Positions 22,593 through 34,606 of a DNA stretch of 64,000 nt are shown here, in pieces. The notes under the pieces are model-generated. The model searched no databases. It had not been told where the DNA came from and was given only the letters and a program-made list of their open reading frames with translations. The stretch is taken from NCBI GenBank assembly GCA_033220425.1, contig CM065649.1, positions 558,001-622,000 on the forward strand, in the 5' to 3' direction. The stretch is from Lepraria neglecta. Its lineage: Eukaryota; Ascomycota; Lecanoromycetes; Lecanorales; Stereocaulaceae. Position 1 is the first letter of the stretch. Every line of letters starts with the position of its first letter. The position numbers and the translations under genes are program-made.

Positions 22593-23596
22593 ATGAACAT
22601 ATCAACCAATAATACAACTGCCATCAATGGTAGCATTCCCGCCAACATACCGCCCAATGAAAATGAAGTGTCCTGGCAAAGCGCTATCTGAGCACTTATT
22701 GCGCTCTCCTTGAATGCCATGACTCAGCGCTCTGGAGCTGACCACTTCCCTTCATCAGACTCGCTCTCTCCAGCACGGAGCTCGCCATTCATCTGTCTCG
22801 CGGACTTAATCTTGGTGGCCTGTTGGCTTGTCAAAGGCAGAAGTCTGGGCATGGATGTACGCACACCGTTTCGCTGGTATCGCAAAGAAATGGGCCTCAT
22901 TCGAGAGGCTAGGGATCGAACGCTAATTCAGGGCATTCCTGCCGTGACTATAGCATTCTTCGTGCTTGGATCATCTCCTCAGGCACTCAAAGTATTCGAT
23001 ATGTCCGGCTTGCCGTGGACAAAGACTTGGGCCGCCATCTTCTTAGCCGCATATATTGATACGTCTAGATACTGGCTTCGTGCCATTGGTACGAAGAGAT
23101 GTTTTGAGATCCGGAGATAATCTCGAAGTGCAAACCCTTGGTACCGTCCGCTAGGTCGTTCCAGGACACAGATGTTGAAAGAGGGGCGAGCGGTACAGGT
23201 GTGATTTCGAGCTCTGATCAGATCACGCCCGTCACCAGAGGTAATGACCATGTTGGCAGCAGCACCGGGCTGGACGATACTTCATGTAATGCAGAAGCCA
23301 CTTCTGGTGTTATTCACGCAAGCACAAGAACTGCATCCGGTCTCGAGGCACACCACGACGATACTGGTATCACTGCTATGTCTACGAGAGCCCCCAGAAT
23401 GTCTTGGAGGCGTCTCAATGACCTTTCCGACCACTTGGCGAACGCTACACTGAATTTCGCCTTCCATTGGCATGGACAGACAGAAGACCAAAGTCGACGA
23501 GTCCTTGCCATCGCGTTTGCACTTGCGAAACTCGTCTTTACGATATTGTATTTTGGTAAAATTCCGGCGATGTTCCAGTCTTCCTGTTATCCGTAA
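22593..23596 (+). pseudogene. Fungal polytopic membrane protein, broken
   Basis: From ATG 22593 a polar N-terminus leads to SWQSAI, a TGA at 22689 where Trp is expected, and then in the same frame ALIALSLNA. Later come ICLADLILVACWLV, TPFRWYRKEMGLIREA, IPAVTIAFFVLGSSPQALKV and WTKTWAAIFLAAYI, three or more hydrophobic helices. This resembles uncharacterised fungal integral membrane proteins with an FVLGxxPQAxKV segment. The frame ends at a TAA near 23118. A second frame from 23138 continues with a polar loop and a final hydrophobic stretch (VLAIAFALAKLVFTILYFG), so a phase change or lost intron lies between. The single TGG-to-TGA change and the frame break suggest it is dead. Confidence 0.5.
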
Positions 23597-23607
23597 GACC
23601 TCCTTCC

Positions 23608-24803
23608 TTACGCTGTGACTCCCGCTCCCACCGAAATATTACTTGCCAGACCCGGATCGCCCGAAGTTAACGAAATTCGGATTCTACTCCGGTCACCTTG
23701 AAAACCCATGTCAGCTCCTTTGATACACTCATAGCACTCGAAAAATATCTCACCCAACCCTCTCGAGTACCCCGTCTTACCCTTCCTCACACAATGTGAG
23801 AAAATCGCATTCGTCTCCTGCCACAGCTGATACCACGAAATGGTATCAATTCTCCCCGCCGACTCGATATCCAACGCGCATTCATAGTTAACTAAATCAT
23901 CACACCTTAGTCTAAGCGAACACAAAAACTAGATAGAAGATTTGAAGTGCCTCACGAGTTCTGATTTGATGAGGGGTAATGGCTTCCGTTGCGGGATCAC
24001 CCATTGGTCCGAAAACCGTTGGCCGTTGTGACACCGTCATGCGCTCTATGATCCGCCCGCAAGCCGTCCGCTTGTCTAATGGAAATGTTCCTGGCCCGTT
24101 GCATTGGGCTTTGGGCTGGTATTCTGTCATTATTAGGTCGAGGTTGTTGTCGCCGCCTGCGGATATCAGCAAAGAGATCTACGGTCAGTGTTGAACTTGG
24201 GATCAGAGTATACACTGAGGATGTATGCTTTAGGATACGTACCTGGACTGCTCGCAATCCCTCCTTGAGCCGCACCTTGATCCATAATACAACTCTGAGC
24301 TAAAGCCGCAGCAGCAGTACGGAAGTCGAGAAGCGTTGCATAAGAAATCGATCGGCCCGATTTCATAACTACTTGAAAGTAGCACCGTGCTTGAACTACT
24401 TTCTCCCATCAGCACTCGATGCATTCTGGATCGTGATATTCCCTCCCAACTTACCGCCCATAATCATCAAAGGAAGACCGTAAGCGTCTTCCTGAGCGCC
24501 TGGGCGCCGAAGCACCCATGCGCGCTCAACCGTGGATGGGAGGAAGAAGCGCCATGCTGATTCGCAATCTACTGAGGTTGAGATGAAGCCGTAGCGTTGC
24601 CAGGAACATTGGATGTTGAAGTTGGTGCTGAGGGAGATGTTGACTGGTGCGATGGACTGGTTGAGTAGGGTTAGGGGCGCGGGAATGGGAGGAGCTTGAG
24701 TGAGGATTGTTGTTTGGTTTGGGTTTAATCGTAGAAGCTCCTCTGCACCGGCAAAGAGGAGCGTATGAGCAATTACGAAGTAGATTTGAGGTGCAATCAT
24801 CAT
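23608..24803 (-). CDS. Secreted two-domain Cys/Trp protein, intact
   Basis: Four minus-strand exons: 24455-24803, 24243-24395, 23956-24156 and 23608-23891. Introns of 59, 86 and 64 bp are all in phase 1 with good donors and CTGAT/CTAAG-like branch sites. The sum is 987 nt, 328 residues. Signal peptide MMIAPQIYFVIAHTLLFAGA. Domain 1: IQCSWQRYGF, VDCESAW, WVLRRPGA, CYFQVVM, AAAALAQSCI. Domain 2: AQCNGPG, TACGRIIERM, PTVFGPMG, YECALDIESA, SWYQLWQETNAIFSHCVRKG then YSRGLG. These are two copies of the same extracellular domain seen at 17354 and 42173; the spacing of Cys residues is conserved and the SWYQ-W motif marks the second copy. Function unknown. It is tail-to-tail with the dead membrane-protein gene on the plus strand. 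Confidence 0.75.
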
Positions 24804-25347
24804 CTCATGTGTATTTTGGGGAGTGATGAGGCAGACACCAGGTCTGTTAAAACCTTTTCGGCATAAGTTGGGGGTAAACAAATAGGACACATTGATGAAT
24901 CTAGCCGCCAAAAGTTCGCGTCTCAGAGTAAGGTATCCGACATGTTCTCTAAGCGACTGGAGGGAGGTCTAGCGCCAGTGAGGAAACCGCTTTGTAAGAC
25001 AGCGCGAAACGCGACAGTGTGCTGCTTATAGCTTAGATGATATCCGGCCAATTTTTCGTCCATTGGCTGATAGCGCGCCGCCCCTGGTCTCCTGTTCTTG
25101 GTTGCTCTTCAGGTGTGAGTCCAAACCTTAGGCTTCATACCCACTACATGATATTCCCTTCATGATACTCCCTTAACGCATGGAGTTTTGGCTCTTGTGC
25201 TGATCTTGCTCTAATTAGGAATATCGACAATGGATGTGAAAGTCCGATAATCCTAGGCTTTCGCCATCATGCATTATACCTCAGTCTACTCCCATTCAAT
25301 GCCAGCAATTCAGCAATTCAGCAATATCTCAATACCTTATCTTGCTC
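24804..25347. other. Gene-free stretch
   Basis: Probable promoter of the secreted-protein gene and 3' flank of the cell-wall pseudogene. A direct repetition 'cagcaattcag' occurs twice at about 25300-25322. No frame is supported. Confidence 0.3.
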
Positions 25348-26780
25348 TCAGCAAGCCGTCGTAACTAAATCAACCCCATACAAATAAACATCCGCAAACC
25401 CCACACCCCCAGTAGATCTGAACGAAACCTCCAACTTCTCGTTCCCAGACAAAGGAACGACATCATCAACCTTCCGTGTCGTCGTCGGACCGCTGTCTTC
25501 AAACGCCCCTTGCGGTAGGGCGTACGTATCTAGAACAATACTGCCCAAACTCGCTGTGATAGTGCAGATATCACTTGGTGTGGTGCCCCTATCATCGAAG
25601 CCGAAACCGTATGTGAGAGTGTAGATGGCGCTGGTGTCGAGGGTTGCGATTTGAGAGACGTATTGAGAGGGTTTGAGGTGGCGCCGCTTAAATTGATGTC
25701 GCTGCAAAGCAAAGCAGGTTAGTGTTTATTCCAAGGCTGATACGGGTTGATATCAACCTACGCGCAGGGAAAGTTGCCGTTCTAATTGGGTGTGCACATT
25801 GGTAGCACGGTTGCGTTTGAGCTGAAAGCCCATTGGGAGGAAGCGGTGTTGAAGTCCGGGCCGTTGACTGCGTTTGTGGGGTTTGGGTAGCAGGTTGATG
25901 ATGTTGCGGTGGAGCTGGTGGCTCCTGCTGTACTAGGGGCTGATGAAGACGCCGCCGAGGAGGCGAACGATTGGTGAGCTGGATGCCGCCGCACTTGATG
26001 AAGAGGTGCTGGTTGACGTTACAGAGGATGTAGCCGAGTCCGAGGATGCCATTGATGAGCTGGATGGTGGCGAGGATGCCGCAGAACTGCTCGGTACGCT
26101 AGTGCTAGAGAGTGTGATACTTGCCGATACGCTGCTTTGGAAGGTGGCGCTGGAAGGGATACTACTCGATACGCTGCTACTCGAGAGTATGCTGCTAACA
26201 ACACTGCTGCTCGAGCCAGTAGTGCTCATACCGATGGTACTCGAGACTTGAGTGGAGTGGCTGGTGTAGAGCTAGTTGCGGAAGAACTTGCGGGAGATTT
26301 GGGGCTGCTCTTACTTGATGATGAGCTGGATGTCGTATGGCAAGACGTCGAGCTAGATGGCCCGTTGGCGTATTAGCTGTTGAAAACACAGATCTTCGAA
26401 GCTAGTGGGCAAAGACTTACGAAGTTGAGGCAGTCGTCTTCGGCATCGTGACCAATGGTGTAATTTTGCAGATAACGGAATATGCATGCTCAAGCTGGGT
26501 GAAAATATTGCTGCAGATGGAACCTGAAGAAGCGCGAGTGAAGCATTGTTGTGCGTTTGAATTCTGGGAGATTGCACGACAGAAGGAGCTTGCCATGAGA
26601 TCATATTGTTGGAGAGATGCTAGACAGTATTGGTGGTTGCATAAAGTATCTCTTCTCTCTGGCAATACTGCAGAAATTATTAAAGTGGCAAAGGTAAGCG
26701 CAAGGGCAAGGTTAGTGGCAAGATGGGTAGAGAAACGGATTTTGTTGATAGACTTGACAAAGATTGTTGACTCTCAATTT
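25348..26780 (-). pseudogene. Serine-rich cell-wall protein with C-terminal beta-sandwich domain, broken
   Basis: Read on the minus strand from about 26750: a signal-peptide-like segment (STHLATNLALALTFATLIIS) with no ATG in frame, then CNHQYCLASLQQYDLMASSFC, a short Cys motif found at the N-terminus of many fungal wall proteins. A long Ser/Thr/Ala-rich stalk follows (26360-25930), suited to heavy O-glycosylation. Then CYPNPTNAVNGPDFNTASS and a C-terminal domain with IATLDTSAIYTLTYGFGFDD, LEVSFRSTGGVGFADVYLYG and a final Cys, resembling carbohydrate-binding (CBM4/9-like) sandwiches. It is broken by a missing start, at least three 1-nt phase changes (two in the stalk, one near 25640) and a TAG near 25783. 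Some phase changes lie in repetitive sequence, where assembly error is possible. Confidence 0.6.
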
Positions 26781-26831
26781 GATAAAAGTGAAATGTGGAC
26801 AAAGCGTGTACTTATATATTTCCGAAGATGA

Positions 26832-28383
26832 GAATCTGTTGGAGACGATGTCAGTAAAATGCCTTGAGCTTCATCTAGGTATGCTCATGCACCAATGGAA
26901 GCCTCATAGCTCGCGTCCGTTTTTCACAGCGTTTTGAGAAAGCCATAAGGTCCAGACCGCCGTTTAGGTTAACGCCTCTTAAGTCCATAGGAGCACGCTA
27001 AAGCGCAAAGCCAGAACAAAACATTAGCAAACCACACATAATAGTGGTGTAGTATGTTGTACTTCTCACATCGGGGATGCTGGAGCTAGTGCCAATACAC
27101 TACAGCCCTTGGCATCCCAGCTTGGGACCGCCTATCTGTTCCGCCGCCGTCAACGAACTTCTAAGGTAGACAGAGCCGTACAGAGCCGTTGAAAGCCAAA
27201 TCGATCTCAAATCTGACCGCCAGTAATGGATTGACAAACCTGCTTCAGGTGCCTGGCGGATGTTGAGATTATAGTAGGGTAGGTAGTCTGGCCGTTGAAA
27301 GGTTACAAGTTAGCGTGACGAGCGAAATACAGACGCAGAGCCTGTCACTGTTTTAGACGAATGTAATGTACACCTTTCAGCCATTGGTGGAAACTTCTTG
27401 GATGCATATTCTGCACATGGAAAACGAACGAGGGGACAGTGTTTGGGCGATGTGTCAGTGTCACTAAGCACAACACTCAAGTACCGTGAATGGAATTTGT
27501 GCAAAGGCACGCTCAACTATATTTCATCAAGGCAGGATAAATTAAAAGACTACCAAAAAAAAGATTGGCTACGAAAGCTCATAACCTGATATTTGGAACT
27601 CATATTTGTCCACTTAAAAGCCTCCCTTATTTTATAATATCTTTCCTGGTTGATTGAAGGCGGCCATCGAAGGTACGGTCAAAAGCCCGATCTGTACTCA
27701 GGCAGGCCACAAGGGCATCCATTGTGGCTTGAGATAATGAACATTTTCGCGCTCTGTGGATTGAAGCTTGCTCTAGCTACCTCGCAGAACTTTCAGATGC
27801 GGGTGTAAAAGACTATAGACCGACTGATTAGGTAGTTGAACAATATGCAAGGAAGAAAGGAAAGCGGAGGTGAAGAGAGAAAAGAGAATACGAATGGGCT
27901 TGGCAGCCTTTTCCGTGCTGAACGGGGTGGGCGCTCTGCTATTGTCAAGCAATGCGGCTGAGACATTCTAGAAGAAGAGGCGATAGCTCAGCAAATTGCG
28001 AAAAGGTATATGTTGAGTAGCGGGGGGATTTTGCAGTCCGACACGGCGATTACAAGGTCAATACCGCACATTTCCAGTGTTTCCGAAAGCCAAGAATGGA
28101 TAGCGAGTTCGATGTGGTGTGCTAGCACAGGTTTCCTTTGTCTGAGGAATGGAGATTTGTAAATGGAATTTCAGTGCAGCTATGCTTGTTAACTGCATCA
28201 CCATCTATTGCTCAGATTACGCCATGAGGGGAATATATTAACACGCTCCACCTTCGCGAGTAAATGCATGCAAGAGACACTTTTCCACCACACCACCCTA
28301 AGGCATATTGTGTAGGGCATGCCATATAAAGAATGAAGTCTAGAATCAAGAGAAGCACACAGCCACCAGGTCCCACCCGCAGG
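26832..28383. other. Gene-free stretch
   Basis: Open frames at 27310-27589 on both strands have no recognisable domain. The region 27600-28380 holds only very short frames. Nothing else seen. Confidence 0.35.
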
Positions 28384-30809
28384 CTATAGATTAATCTGGA
28401 ACCTAGGACTGGTCCTTATCCTCTCCCCATACTTATAGAAAATGAACGGGATCGGACACATAGCAAGCGCAATAAACGCCAGCAGCGAATTCCCCCATCC
28501 AAGACCAAGCGTCATGTACATTTGTCGACCGGCCAAGGGGAGGAGGGCGCCGACGAGAGAGCGGAGGACGGTATTGGCTGCAAGGGCGGAGGCGGCATAG
28601 ATTGTGAAGGCGTCGACGAGGTAGAGTTGGATTGGCATCTGAGGGGATGGGTTAGCTTCGGGAGAATGATGTGGGGGGGTGAAGGTAGCTTACGAATGTT
28701 GCGAGGAGGCCGACTCCGACTAGGTCATGTTAGTGAGGTAGATTGACTGGAGCTGATGGGTTTGCTTACCGAATCCCGTGCCAATGATTGGTACGATCCA
28801 TTGGACATGCTGGTCTGCTGACCAGCCGTACAAGAACACTGCAAGAGGTCAGTAGAGTGCAATCTTAGTTCGTTTGCAAATACTTACAGCCAATTGGTAT
28901 CAAGAAAGAGCCAGGTATCATTGGAGGCAGACGGTACTCCGGTTTCATCACGCCACCCTTCGACTTAGCCTTCACAATCCGGTCACTCGCAATGCCGAAG
29001 ATAATGACACCAAACAGCGATCCAACACCAATGCCCAGGAATGTCAATCCGACTGAGCCTTGCGAGAAACCGTACTGATCCTCGTACACCTCGGTGAGGG
29101 TGGTGAAGAGCAGGTAGAGGTAGCCGTAGACGACAGCCATGTAGGTCGAAAGTGCCAGGACGATCGGGGAAAGGACGAGCATCTTCATCGGTCGAACGAT
29201 TGAGAGCCACCACAATTGCGACGGTGTAATTTTGGAGGCCAGCTTGGACTTGAGATTCATATTTCCCGTCTCTTTTCGTAGCTTCTCGGCCTTGCGTTCG
29301 AGTAGGATGGGGGCGTAGGTTTCGCGGATGAAGAAGAAGGCGGAGATGGTGATGGCACCGGCCTGGACAGTCAGCAGTAGTACTAGCAGAATTCTGAGTA
29401 GACTCACAGCCATAGCAATCACCCAGAACACCCAACGCCATCCCTTGGCCTGCGACAAGTATCCTCCAGCCACAGGCCCAATGACGGGACCCATCAACGG
29501 TCCAAGCGCCCAGATAGCCATCATACCTCCTCTCTTTTCCTGGATTATCATATCCGCAATAGTTCCACCACCGATTGTCAACGGGCAAGATCCGAAAGTG
29601 CCTTCGAGGAAACGGAATCCAATGAGCATGTTGAGGTTGGTGCTGACAGCACAAGCAATGGTGAAAATGACGAAGAGGACGTTGCAGACATGGTAGACAG
29701 GCAGACGACCGTAAAGTTCGGAGACAGGAGCGATGACCAAGGGCCCAAATGCGTAGCCAAGAACGTAGACTGAGACGACGAAGCTGGCGAGTGTGACGCT
29801 TGACGAATGGAATTCTATCATGGCATCTGGGACACCGGGAGCGAACATGGAGGATGCGAGGGGTCTGAAAAACAAGTCAGTGAGCGTCCGTTGGAGAGTG
29901 TAGAAGGTGAACATACGTAAGGAATGTGATGGAGGAGATGACAGCGACATTGCCCCATTTGAGTTTTTCAGACCAATTCATGGGATTTGCACGATCGTCT
30001 GGTCCATCCCAGTCCACGATGTTTGGATCCGACCCTGCCTGCTGTGTATCCTCCTCTTTCTTGCTCGATGACGAGCTTCGGGTGCCAGCTTCAAGGTCAG
30101 TCTCCACGGTCTCTTTCTCAAGATCTGAGGTTGCCTTTGGCGGTGCATCTGACATTGAAGACATGTTGCCTGCTTCTGGTGTTGTAGAGGGGAGTTTCTC
30201 GGGATGTGACGATGATGGGACTGCTGTAGAAACGAGTGCCGGTGTAGGAGCGGAGGATGATGTATTGGTGTGTTGTGTTTTCGGAGCTGCAGATTGTTTT
30301 ATGGGTGTAGAAAAATCTTCGGAGCCAGTCGACGTCGGAATTTCCAAGGTTGAATTCAATTCCGATACCGCGTCTCCACTAGCGGAAGGAGCCCATTGAG
30401 CGGCTGTTGATGGTGTCAGGCCACTTGATAAGGCTTCTTCTTGTGTAGAGGTGTGTGGATCATTGGCATTGAGGGTTGCTATTGATATTCGCTCGGAATT
30501 TGCTGAAGAGACTCCTCGGGGCGTTGCTGGTGCCGTTGCATAGCTCGAAGTTGATCGCGTGTAATTGGGGATTTTGGTATGTGCCCCTTTGACCCCATAT
30601 GAAGAATGATCTGCGGTAGGTATGTCTGCATCGTGCCCTTCCAGCACTGCCAATTGTTCCCTCCTCTTTTCTGGGTCTTGTACTTCGTTTGGAGAGAAGG
30701 CTTCCGCCAAAGCTTCTGTGTCTTAAGGCTATTGTCAATGCTAGTCCTGTTGCTTCGGGTGACAAATGAACAGAGATTGATGTCAATATAGGGTGCGACA
30801 CGTACTCAT
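28384..30809 (-). CDS. MFS transporter, DHA1-like drug/H+ antiporter
   Basis: Minus-strand exons: 29917-30721, 29408-29864, 28888-29362, 28770-28838, 28694-28719 and 28384-28638, with introns of 45-55 bp. The main frame has no ATG near its 5' end. A 4-nt first exon (30806-30809, ATGA) spliced over 30722-30805 restores one in phase, giving 696 residues; this start is tentative. The first 255 residues are a Ser/Thr-rich cytoplasmic tail, unusually long. Then [14 protein letters not shown], the DHA1 preamble, and twelve helices. Signatures: [71 protein letters not shown]. It probably exports drugs, polyamines or metabolites at the plasma membrane in exchange for protons. Intact; substrate unknown. 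Confidence 0.85.
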
Positions 30810-31373
30810 GATGCTCCCAAATGGAAGGTTTCAAGTCTTTCAAGCCACAAGGCGCTTCCCGCCGCTAGGAAACAAGCTCACTCCGCAATTCGATCTGTGC
30901 TCTGCGCATCCAATGAGACTGTCAACGCTGCCGATTCCTAGATGACATGTGCATTTGCGCAAGGAAATGTACGTTGAATGCGATTTCCGAACAATCAAAA
31001 ACATTTTGATTGCTGCGGCTTCGGATGATTTAATGCACGTTTTCGGAGCTACTCGATCCTCTCGGTCTATTAAACGGGCATCGGACTTATCGGTATCCGC
31101 TGCATTATGCATAATTTATGCAAACACGCTTCTCGACGAAAATTCAATATTCGTTGCACCAGGCATTGCTTTTCAGTTTCCAACCCTCTCCATCTCCCAA
31201 CTTCTTCCTCATCAATACGCTCTCATTGTTTTGATACCTCCACCGGCAAGTACTCAAAAATTAACCGGGGAAATCCTCGTTTCGCGTGCAAAACCTCATT
31301 GCAACTCTGTGTTTTCATAATTTCGATGTATAATATCTCCTTGCTGCCTTCGAACTAAGAGCATCATCCCATT
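30810..31373. other. Intergenic region between divergent genes
   Basis: Separates the minus-strand MFS transporter from the plus-strand acetyltransferase and probably carries both promoters. A 123-codon frame at 30949-31320 has no family features and is treated as chance. Confidence 0.35.
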
Positions 31374-32228
31374 ATGCCACTCACAGGAAAGCAAAAAATG
31401 CTCCAAGGCCACCTCTACCACGCCGTCGGCCGAGAACTCTAGAACGACAACGACCGCTGCAGCCTCGAGTGCAAGCGCTTCAACACCACTACAAAAGTCT
31501 CCCGTCGTGCACTGGTCAAACTATGGCGCGACGTGAACAACGATGCTAGGCCTTTACCACCACAGCTCCCAGACGAAGACGAAGACACAGATGCAGCGCT
31601 TTTTGATGAGGAGCCATTGGTTGAAGGGTCGCTGTTTGCCGATTATGGGTATAATGTTCGGTTGGTGAGGGGTGTGTATGTTAATAGGAATTGCACTTTC
31701 ATTGATGCAGGTCTCATCAGCATCGGAGACCGCACTTTGATTGGACCTAATTGCTCATTCTGCAGCGGGACTCACATGGTTGACTCAGCCGTGAGAGATG
31801 GAATCAGCGGGCCAGAATTTGCCAAGGAAATCCATGTTGGTGAAGATTGTTGGTTGGGTGGGAATGTCATTGTGCTGCCTGGCATAACAGTTGGTAAGGG
31901 AGCGACTATCGGCGCAGGCAGTGTGGTAACGAAAGATGTGCCAGCCTTTCATGTGGTGGCTGGGAATCCGGCGAGGATACTGAGGAAGATTCAGACAAAG
32001 ATGGATGATGGGTCAGAGGGACTGAGTGCTGATGCAATGCCTTGGAAGGAGGCGGCACGTTGGGACACATTCGCCCTGGTTGGGCACTGTGACGGCCCCA
32101 GTAATTTAAGAATGACGCAGAAGGCAACACACACTCTCTCTCTTTCTCAAATTTGCGTACTGTCTACGTTTCTGTCGTCGTGTCTCGGTTTTTCTTCAGC
32201 GTGTACCATGTTTTCAATTCCTCACTGA
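31374..32228 (+). pseudogene. Maltose/galactoside O-acetyltransferase-like (hexapeptide) with a stop in the N-terminus
   Basis: From ATG 31374 the maltose-acetyltransferase N-terminal motif begins (MLQGHLYHAVGREL) but codon 23 is TAG (31440-31442), where Gln would fit; the same frame then continues with NDNDRCSLECKRFNTTT. The left-handed beta-helix follows without breaks: NVRLVRGVYVNRNCTFIDAG, IGDRTLIGPNCSFCSGTHMV (candidate catalytic His), IHVGEDCWLGGNVIVLPGIT, VGKGATIGAGSVVTKDVPAF and VAGNPARILRKI. About 70 further residues end at TGA 32226. The family moves acetyl from acetyl-CoA to sugar hydroxyls. Initiation at Met 31533 would give a protein lacking the N-terminal cap but with the helix intact, so residual function cannot be excluded. 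A single CAG-to-TAG change is the only defect seen. Confidence 0.7.
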
Positions 32229-32635
32229 CAGAAACACTGCGCAATTGGAAGCAATCAATTTGCTAGGTTTTCATCCATGTCTGCAAGACTCTGCGCAACG
32301 CTGAGCATTTTTTTGCGCGATAGGAGGTCGGCGTAACAAAGAGCAATGAGACATGATTTACGCCTTCATTCGCCAGGTTTGTATCATTGGCGGATCCGTT
32401 ATACACCATACAAGTGATCCACCGCTGAAAATTCAAGCAGCCAAAAATTTCCTGCTGATTCACTCTTGGAGTTTTCAATAGAACATGACACCCAGTCTGC
32501 ATCAAACCGCGACTCCATTTTCATCAATCCAGCAAGCGATTCAGTCATTCAACTTCACCACAACCGAGATCTCTGCTTCAAGCCTCGATATTAGATACGA
32601 ACCACACTACGCAGTCACAGACAGAACACAACATA

Positions 32636-32950
32636 GTGATTGACCCACCGGAGAGCTTAGACGGCGGTTCGATGGTCATCAGGCGGATAAGAATGCGAGG
32701 CTCCGAATCCGACTACATTCTAGTCATGGACATGGAATACAAGCGTCCCACCGACTTCCTTGGAAGCGGCAGGAGCATGCTCTTCGTTAAGCTACCAGTA
32801 TGGTTAGTGTAAAAGGTGCGAGACATCATGAAGCTAGATATCGTGAGAGCGGGGAGGTCTGAGACGAGCGTGGGATGGCTGTTCGTTGAACCTTCTGAGG
32901 AATTTGGCGAGGCTGTTTTGGGAATGCTGAGAATAGGGGGCACAAAGTGA
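32636..32950 (+). pseudogene. Conserved fungal protein, C-terminal fragment
   Basis: A frame of 105 codons with one TAA (32810-32812) and a final TGA. It reads SLDGGSMVIRRIRMRGSESD, YILVMDMEYKR, SGRSMLFVKLPVWLV, stop, KVRDIMKLDIVRAGRSETSV and GWLFVEPSEEFGEAVLGMLR. The composition and patterned residues look like real protein on both sides of the stop, which is a CAA-to-TAA type change. No N-terminal part is found upstream. I do not recognise the family. Confidence 0.4.
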
Positions 32951-33561
32951 GCATGAGGGATGAAAAGACTAGGATTTTCAAGAGTAGAAGAGTTGAGGTT
33001 CAGTTGGTGGAGGGAAGGGGATTTTAAGTGTTGTGGACCAGCTGGCTTACGTGCTTGAAGCTAATGAGTAATTTACGATAGGTTGATCTAGCAAAAACAC
33101 TCCTTCATACTACATCGAACCCTGAATTTACTCCAGCAGTACGCTAAGTAATCAAACCAATCTTCAAGCTATTTTCAATCCAGAGATCTGAAGCCTGTGA
33201 GGCCTATTTGCGCGCTCAGCTTAAATTCTTGCCATGCCGCATCAAGAACTTGTCCCTTCAGAGTGCTCAATATCATCTTCACAATTTCCCTTTCATATTA
33301 CGTTGGCTCAGTGCTACGCATCCACGACAAAGAGCGATGAGGAGTAGTTCGCGCCTTAACCGGCTACACTTGTCTCAGACAAATTCATTGTGTATTGAGA
33401 CAAAGTCATTGTCCTGCAGCCTGAACCTGATACGCAGCTGGACGTCCAGCTTCCTATACCCTTTTACTTTCAAAGTAAACAGCATCCCTCAACCTTCAGA
33501 CCATATCGAACGTCCAACTCGCTCTATCACTCCAATCAGCATTCAACAAAATCATCAAACT
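32951..33561. other. Gene-free stretch
   Basis: A plus frame from 33208 runs into the BTB relic but its first 118 codons lack family features and probably represent leader sequence. Nothing else seen. Confidence 0.3.
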
Positions 33562-34259
33562 ATGTCCATCATCCGTTTCACAGTCGTTGAGGCCTGTGTG
33601 GCCAAGATCAATACCATGCTAAGTGGAAAGAAGTATGACGACCTCACCCTTCTTAGTAGATATGACAAATTTCGTGTTCATCTCTACCCCAATCCGGACT
33701 CGTCTCCTCAGAGTGCGATGGGCAACGGAAAGAGAAAGCCGAGGCATGTAAGATGTCTACAAATTATGAGGATGGGGAAGAAAAGGGGGTTACTCATATG
33801 GTTCGCTACTTTCACAAGACAGATCGTATAAATTGCAGGAATGGGAGGAAGGAGATTTCGCTTGCATGATTGAATTCTTCTACACGACAGACTATTGCGA
33901 TGGTGGCGGCCTGGTAAAAGACTCTGATCTCGATCTCGAATCTTGCGAGCACCTTCGAGCAGATGACATCTGCGCGCGGGTTCGCAATAACTTCGACATA
34001 TATCGATTGGCCCAAACCCTGCGACGTCGCTCTCCTGAAAGTCTTGGCCGCGAGCAAGCTGGGATCTCTAATACGAGGAGAATGGGAGAGCCTTACGAGA
34101 GAAATCCACCAGACTCTTTGGACTACGGATGGCCGTGTCGACGATCTCCTTCGCACCACAATCGCACAAGTCTGCGCCGAGCATATGGATGAGATCTTGA
34201 AAATGAGGATTATGTGGAACTACTGGAGGACAACAGTCTCTTGGCGGTTGCTATCATGA
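33562..34259 (+). pseudogene. BTB/POZ domain protein, broken
   Basis: From ATG 33562: ACVAKINTMLSGKKYDDLTL then DKFRVH, the first half of a fungal BTB domain. The middle is scrambled between frames (33690-33830), with EDGEEKGVTHMVRYF recoverable in another frame. Then LQEWEEGDFACMIEFFYTTD, the characteristic helix of the second half, in the frame from 33833, and finally LLKVLAASKLGSLIRGEW and IHQTLWTTDG...EHMDEILKM in the frame from 33963. At least two phase changes cannot be explained by GT-AG introns. BTB proteins of this type are protein-interaction modules, often numerous in these fungi; the partner is unknown. Confidence 0.6.
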
Positions 34260-34606
34260 AGGCGGCTAGACCATGAGAAGGGTTAACGACCACCTATTAT
34301 TTAATTGTAAAGTGGCCGAAGTACAATCCTTGCCAAACTTCATGTCACAAGTCTCTAAGATTTTCAAGTGAAGCCTTTACCAGTTAAGGTACTTATATTG
34401 TATGCTGAAAGCGCGTTTCTAGTATCGAGAGTAGACATACTCTGGGGGTTTAGACTTGAAACATTACTGAAAATGAATTAGATCTAGAAATAATGCGCCG
34501 TACTGTTCAAAAAGATATCAGACTCCATATCAACACGTCTGAATGGTGAACGGAAATTTCAAGAAAACGCAGTAATACTCCATCTACTTGGATTGCTCAC
34601 CTACAC
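34260..34606. other. Gene-free stretch
   Basis: Short AT-rich spacer between the BTB relic and the convergent 345-residue gene. Probably 3' flanks of both; nothing else seen. Confidence 0.3.

Noticed and set aside
25933-26251. Ser-rich and Glu/Leu-rich frames on both strands as separate genes
   Set aside because: They are frames of one low-complexity stalk of the broken cell-wall protein; the plus-strand frame is its shadow.
30949-31320. 123-codon frame between MFS transporter and acetyltransferase
   Set aside because: Mixed composition with no domain; position fits a shared promoter/leader region.
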